Source of the DNA: an uncultured Collinsella sp.
Lineage (GTDB): Bacteria; Actinomycetota; Coriobacteriia; Coriobacteriales; Coriobacteriaceae
Length of the DNA stretch: 6,292 bases
Direction: 5' to 3'
Assembly (NCBI GenBank): GCA_900752345.1
Contig: CAADVA010000255.1
Location: 1-6,292, forward strand
Below are positions 4,242 to 6,292 of the stretch, piece by piece (position 1 is the first letter of the stretch; every line of letters starts with the position of its first letter). The notes beneath the pieces were generated by a model, which was not told where the DNA came from, did no database searches, and was given only the letters and a program-made list of their open reading frames with translations. The position numbers were made by a program, and so were the translations under genes.

Positions 4242-5912
4242 CTAGTGGCGGAGTCCCAGCAGGCCGCGACCGCGATGACGGACCTCGGCGGACACCTGGG
4301 CATGCGGGCCGGCGGCCTTGACAGACTCGGGCAGGTGCGAGTACTTCTTCTCGAAGTTCTCCTCGAACATCACCGCCAGGTTGTGCGCGGCCTCGTCGTA
4401 GCGCGCGGTGCTCTGCCAGTACTGGCGCGGCACCAGGATGCCGTCGGGCACACCGTGGCACGTAGTGGGAATGTCGACATTAAAGATGTCGTCGTGCACG
4501 AACTCGCTGTCCTCGATGGTGCCGTCGAGAGCGCGGGCCACCAGGGCACGCGTGTAGGCAAGCTCGATGCGATGGCCCACGCCATAACCGCCACCGATCC
4601 AGCCAGTGTTGACCAGATAGACGCGGGTGCGACCGTCGGCGATACGCTCGCCGAGCATCTTGGCATAGACCATGGGATCGAGCGGCATAAACGGCTCGCC
4701 AAACAGCGAGGAGAACGTGGGCGTGGGCTCGGTGACGCCGACCTCGGTGCCGGGGATCTTGGCGGTGAAGCCCGTCACAAAGTGATACATGGCGGCGTCG
4801 GCCGTCAGGCGCGAGATGGGCGGCAGCACGCCAAAGGCATCACAGGTCAAAAACAGCACGACGCTCGGAGTGGTGCCCATGCCCTTGGTCCACGCATTGG
4901 GGATATGCTCGACGGGATAGGCCACGCGCGTGTTGTGCGTGATCGAGACATCATCATAGTTAGGCTTGCGATTCTCATCGAGCACCACGTTTTCGCAGAT
5001 GGCGCCAAAGCGAACGGCGTTGAAGATCTCGGGCTCGTGGAACGCATCCAAGCCCTCGCACTTGGCATAGCAGCCGCCCTCGATGTTGAAGATACCCATG
5101 TCGGACCAGCCGTGCTCGTCATCGCCGATCAGTAGGCGCGTGGGGTTGGCCGAAAGCGTGGTCTTGCCCGTGCCGGAGAGGCCAAAGAACACCGCGGTCT
5201 CGTGCGTGACGGGATCCATGCTGGCCGAGCAGTGCATGGGCAGCACGTCGTCCTCGACGGGCAGCAGGTAGTTCATGACGCTGAAGATGGACTTTTTGAT
5301 TTCGCCGGAGTAGCCGGTGCCGGCAACCAGAATCACACGCTCCTGGAAGTTGATAACCACGGCGGCGCTGGAGTTGAGGCCCTTGATGGCGGGGTCGCAC
5401 TGGTAACCGGGCGCCGCGAGCACACAAAAGTCCGGCTCGCCGGTGCGCGCAATTTCGCGGGCGAGCGGACGGGCGAGCATCTGCTTAATAAAGAGCGCCT
5501 GGCTGGCACGCTCGCAGGCGACAAGCAGGCGACGCGTATGGTTACGATCGGCGCCGGCCATACCGCGGGTGACGAACACATCGCGCTCGTTGAGATAGTC
5601 GACGATGCCGGTTTTGATGACCTCGTAGCTCTCGACAGACAGCGGGCGGTTGACGGCACCCCAGGCAATCTTGTCGTGCACGTCGGGCGTATCAACGATA
5701 AAGCGGTCGTTGGGCGAACGTCCGGTACGCTCCCCCGTCTCGATCACGAGTGCACCGTTGGAGGCCATACGGCCCTCTTCGCGGCGAATCGCATGCTCAA
5801 CGAGCTCGGCTGCCGGCAGGTCAACCAGCAGGCGGGGCTGGTTCTCGGCGGGATCTTCGACCAGCGTGATGCCAAAGTTGGACAGAACTTCTGCGGGGGT
5901 AACACCTGGCAT
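4242..5912 (-). CDS. pckA: phosphoenolpyruvate carboxykinase (ATP)
   Basis: A 556-residue cytosolic enzyme that interconverts oxaloacetate + ATP and phosphoenolpyruvate + CO2 + ADP. It serves gluconeogenesis, or in many gut anaerobes CO2 fixation toward oxaloacetate and succinate. Seen in the sequence: the substrate-binding RTGRSPNDRF (62-71), TGYSGEIKKS (199-208) with the likely metal-binding Lys207, MHCSAS with His227, the kinase P-loop GLSGTGKTT (244-252), the metal-site GDDEHGW (263-269), and TAKIPGTE (383-390). These are the conserved elements of the ATP-dependent class, not the GTP class. The start at 5912 is chosen because AAAGGAGG (5917-5924) lies 4 nt upstream and PGVTPAEVLSNFGI is a normal family N-terminus. 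The frame stays open a further 38 codons upstream through AT-rich operator-like sequence, which is unlikely to be translated. The C-terminal tail (last 20 or so residues, Arg/His-rich) is slightly longer than typical. The gene appears monocistronic. Confidence 0.97.
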   Translation of the reverse strand: MPGVTPAEVLSNFGITLVEDPAENQPRLLVDLPAAELVEHAIRREEGRMASNGALVIETGERTGRSPNDRFIVDTPDVHDKIAWGAVNRPLSVESYEVIKTGIVDYLNERDVFVTRGMAGADRNHTRRLLVACERASQALFIKQMLARPLAREIARTGEPDFCVLAAPGYQCDPAIKGLNSSAAVVINFQERVILVAGTGYSGEIKKSIFSVMNYLLPVEDDVLPMHCSASMDPVTHETAVFFGLSGTGKTTLSANPTRLLIGDDEHGWSDMGIFNIEGGCYAKCEGLDAFHEPEIFNAVRFGAICENVVLDENRKPNYDDVSITHNTRVAYPVEHIPNAWTKGMGTTPSVVLFLTCDAFGVLPPISRLTADAAMYHFVTGFTAKIPGTEVGVTEPTPTFSSLFGEPFMPLDPMVYAKMLGERIADGRTRVYLVNTGWIGGGYGVGHRIELAYTRALVARALDGTIEDSEFVHDDIFNVDIPTTCHGVPDGILVPRQYWQSTARYDEAAHNLAVMFEENFEKKYSHLPESVKAAGPHAQVSAEVRHRGRGLLGLRH

Positions 5913-5953
5913 GGGGCCTCCTTTAAAAGCGCGACACGTGGACGCGGCGCGCA

Positions 5954-5969
5954 CTTTACTCACGTAAAG
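5954..5969. promoter_or_regulatory. dyad CTTTAC-N4-GTAAAG in the pckA upstream region
   Basis: A 6-bp perfect inverted repeat with a 4-nt spacer, 42-57 nt before the pckA start codon. It could be a regulator half-site pair or a small hairpin in the pckA leader. It is short enough to occur by chance. Confidence 0.3.
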
Positions 5970-5986
5970 CCCGTTGTACCCGATAT

Positions 5987-6002
5987 GCAAAAACGTTTTT
6001 GC
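5987..6002. promoter_or_regulatory. perfect 16-bp palindrome upstream of pckA (LacI-family-like operator)
   Basis: GCAAAAACGTTTTTGC is a perfect palindrome with a central CG, 75-90 nt before the pckA start codon. LacI/GalR-family repressors such as PurR bind CG-centred palindromes with an AAACGTTT core, which this contains. It does not fit the spacing of the CcpA cre consensus. The position, in the presumed promoter region of a carbon-metabolism gene, suggests catabolite or nutrient control. As RNA it would also form an 8-bp self-complementary stretch without a loop, which makes a DNA operator more likely than a hairpin. Confidence 0.55.
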
Positions 6003-6060
6003 GGCAACGACGAAGCGCCCGCCCAACGGTCAAAAATCGCACGCAAGCGGCCTAGTCATT
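6003..6060. other. gene-free spacer between the pckA operator and the repeat complex
   Basis: A short intergenic stretch. On the minus strand it contains TTGACC (6033-6028), a 5-of-6 match to a -35 box, but no good -10 lies 16-18 nt downstream. No other structure is evident. Confidence 0.35.
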
Positions 6061-6100
6061 GGGGACACTCTTGAACAGGCAACAACCAAGGAGTGTCCCC
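6061..6100. repeat. palindromic repeat family B (GGGGACACTC ends)
   Basis: GGGGACACTC (6061-6070) and GAGTGTCCCC (6091-6100) are perfect 10-bp inverted arms, extended by one G-T and one T-A pair, around a loop of about 16 nt. Total length is 40 nt, about that of the family A palindromes, and the GGGGACA motif is shared with the centre of family A. Only one copy lies in the window, so its repetitive nature is inferred from form and context. Confidence 0.7.
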
Positions 6101-6104
6101 AGAT

Positions 6105-6137
6105 GCCGGCACTTAGGAACGTTCCCAGAGTGCCGGC
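6105..6137. repeat. GCCGGCACT palindrome with inner GGAACGTTCC
   Basis: GCCGGCACT (6105-6113) pairs with AGTGCCGGC (6129-6137), and a perfect 10-nt palindrome GGAACGTTCC (6116-6125) lies at the tip, separated by a small internal mismatch. Its right arm is also the beginning of the larger inverted repeat at 6124-6292. Confidence 0.7.
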
Positions 6138-6292
6138 TACAGTGGCAGGGCCTGGGCGGGGCATGGGGTGGGGCCCACTAGGGGCAGCCAGCCCGCGGGG
6201 GGCGGCCCCCGCCCCCCCGCCGGGTTCGCGTTCCCGAGGGCGCGCCCCCTCTTTTCCCGCCCGGGCCCTGCCACTGTAGCCGGCACTCTGGG
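6124..6292. repeat. large GC-rich inverted repeat, truncated by window end
   Basis: Arms of 37 nt (6124-6160 and 6256-6292) match with a single mismatch (6153 against 6263). The 95-nt spacer is extremely G/C-rich and carries its own 11-bp hairpin (6195-6205 with 6209-6220, one bulged C). The right arm ends exactly at the window edge, so the repeat probably continues. No protein-coding reading frame here looks real. Confidence 0.85.
6154..6173 (+). other. canonical G-quadruplex motif
   Basis: Four runs of three or four G (6154-6156, 6158-6161, 6165-6168, 6170-6173) are separated by loops of 1, 3 and 1 nt, fitting the G3+N1-7 rule. A further GGG lies at 6148-6150. The motif overlaps the end of the left arm of the large inverted repeat. 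Confidence 0.65.

Noticed and set aside
4098..5135. Long + strand reading frame (345 codons) opposite pckA and repeat 4
   Set aside because: It is the antisense shadow of pckA, runs through the palindromic repeat, and its translation is a His/Gly/Asp-rich composition with no recognisable motif.
5202..6074. Long + strand reading frame (290 codons) opposite the 5' part of pckA
   Set aside because: Antisense shadow in a high-GC gene; it has no ribosome binding site and no domain.
5974..6279. 101-codon + strand frame across the right-hand repeats
   Set aside because: It reads straight through the palindromes and the G/C-rich spacer, giving Pro/Arg/Gly low-complexity sequence.

Overview
The window looks like a core-genome stretch of a high-GC (about 60%) actinobacterium of the class Coriobacteriia, most likely Collinsella or a close relative. 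This rests on the style of the proteins (TrpS with a TGDRPTGRLHMGH start, ATP-type PEP carboxykinase, DegV), AAAGGAG-type ribosome binding sites, and short palindromic repeats of a kind I associate with Collinsella genomes. No database search was possible, so the genus is an inference.

Layout. A 5'-truncated trpS on the + strand (3-965) ends in two hairpins (991-1059) and meets a block of minus-strand genes. In their transcription order, right to left, these are: pckA (5912-4242, ATP-dependent PEP carboxykinase); a solo B3/4-domain protein (4014-3295) preceded by a putative attenuator leader or small RNA (about 4152-4059); a MarR-family regulator (3124-2675) followed by a DegV/FakB-like fatty-acid-binding protein (2555-1701); and a small one-domain MGMT-family protein (1624-1301) that keeps the PCHRV cysteine. 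Bases 1060-1243 and 6003-6292 hold no convincing gene.

Repeats. Four copies of one 39-41 nt perfect-stem palindrome lie at 1244-1284, 1651-1689, 3230-3268 and 4186-4226. Each starts 12-27 nt beyond the stop codon of a minus-strand gene, and their orientation alternates. They mark every minus-strand gene boundary except marR-degV, which supports marR-degV as one transcript and suggests a terminator-like role. At the right edge is a different, very GC-rich repeat complex (6061-6292): a 40-nt GGGGACACTC hairpin, a GCCGGCACT palindrome, and a 37-bp inverted repeat whose arms could form alternative hairpins. It includes a canonical G-quadruplex motif and is cut by the window end.

How the genes relate. 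They are mostly housekeeping and do not form one pathway: tRNA-Trp charging, gluconeogenesis or anaplerosis, a possible tRNA-quality-control domain, lipid handling with a local regulator, and alkylation-damage response. The most distinctive content is intergenic: the repeat families, the B3/4 leader with competing GC stems, and a perfect 16-bp CG-centred palindrome upstream of pckA that resembles a LacI-family operator. I see no CRISPR array, transposase, phage gene, tRNA or rRNA.
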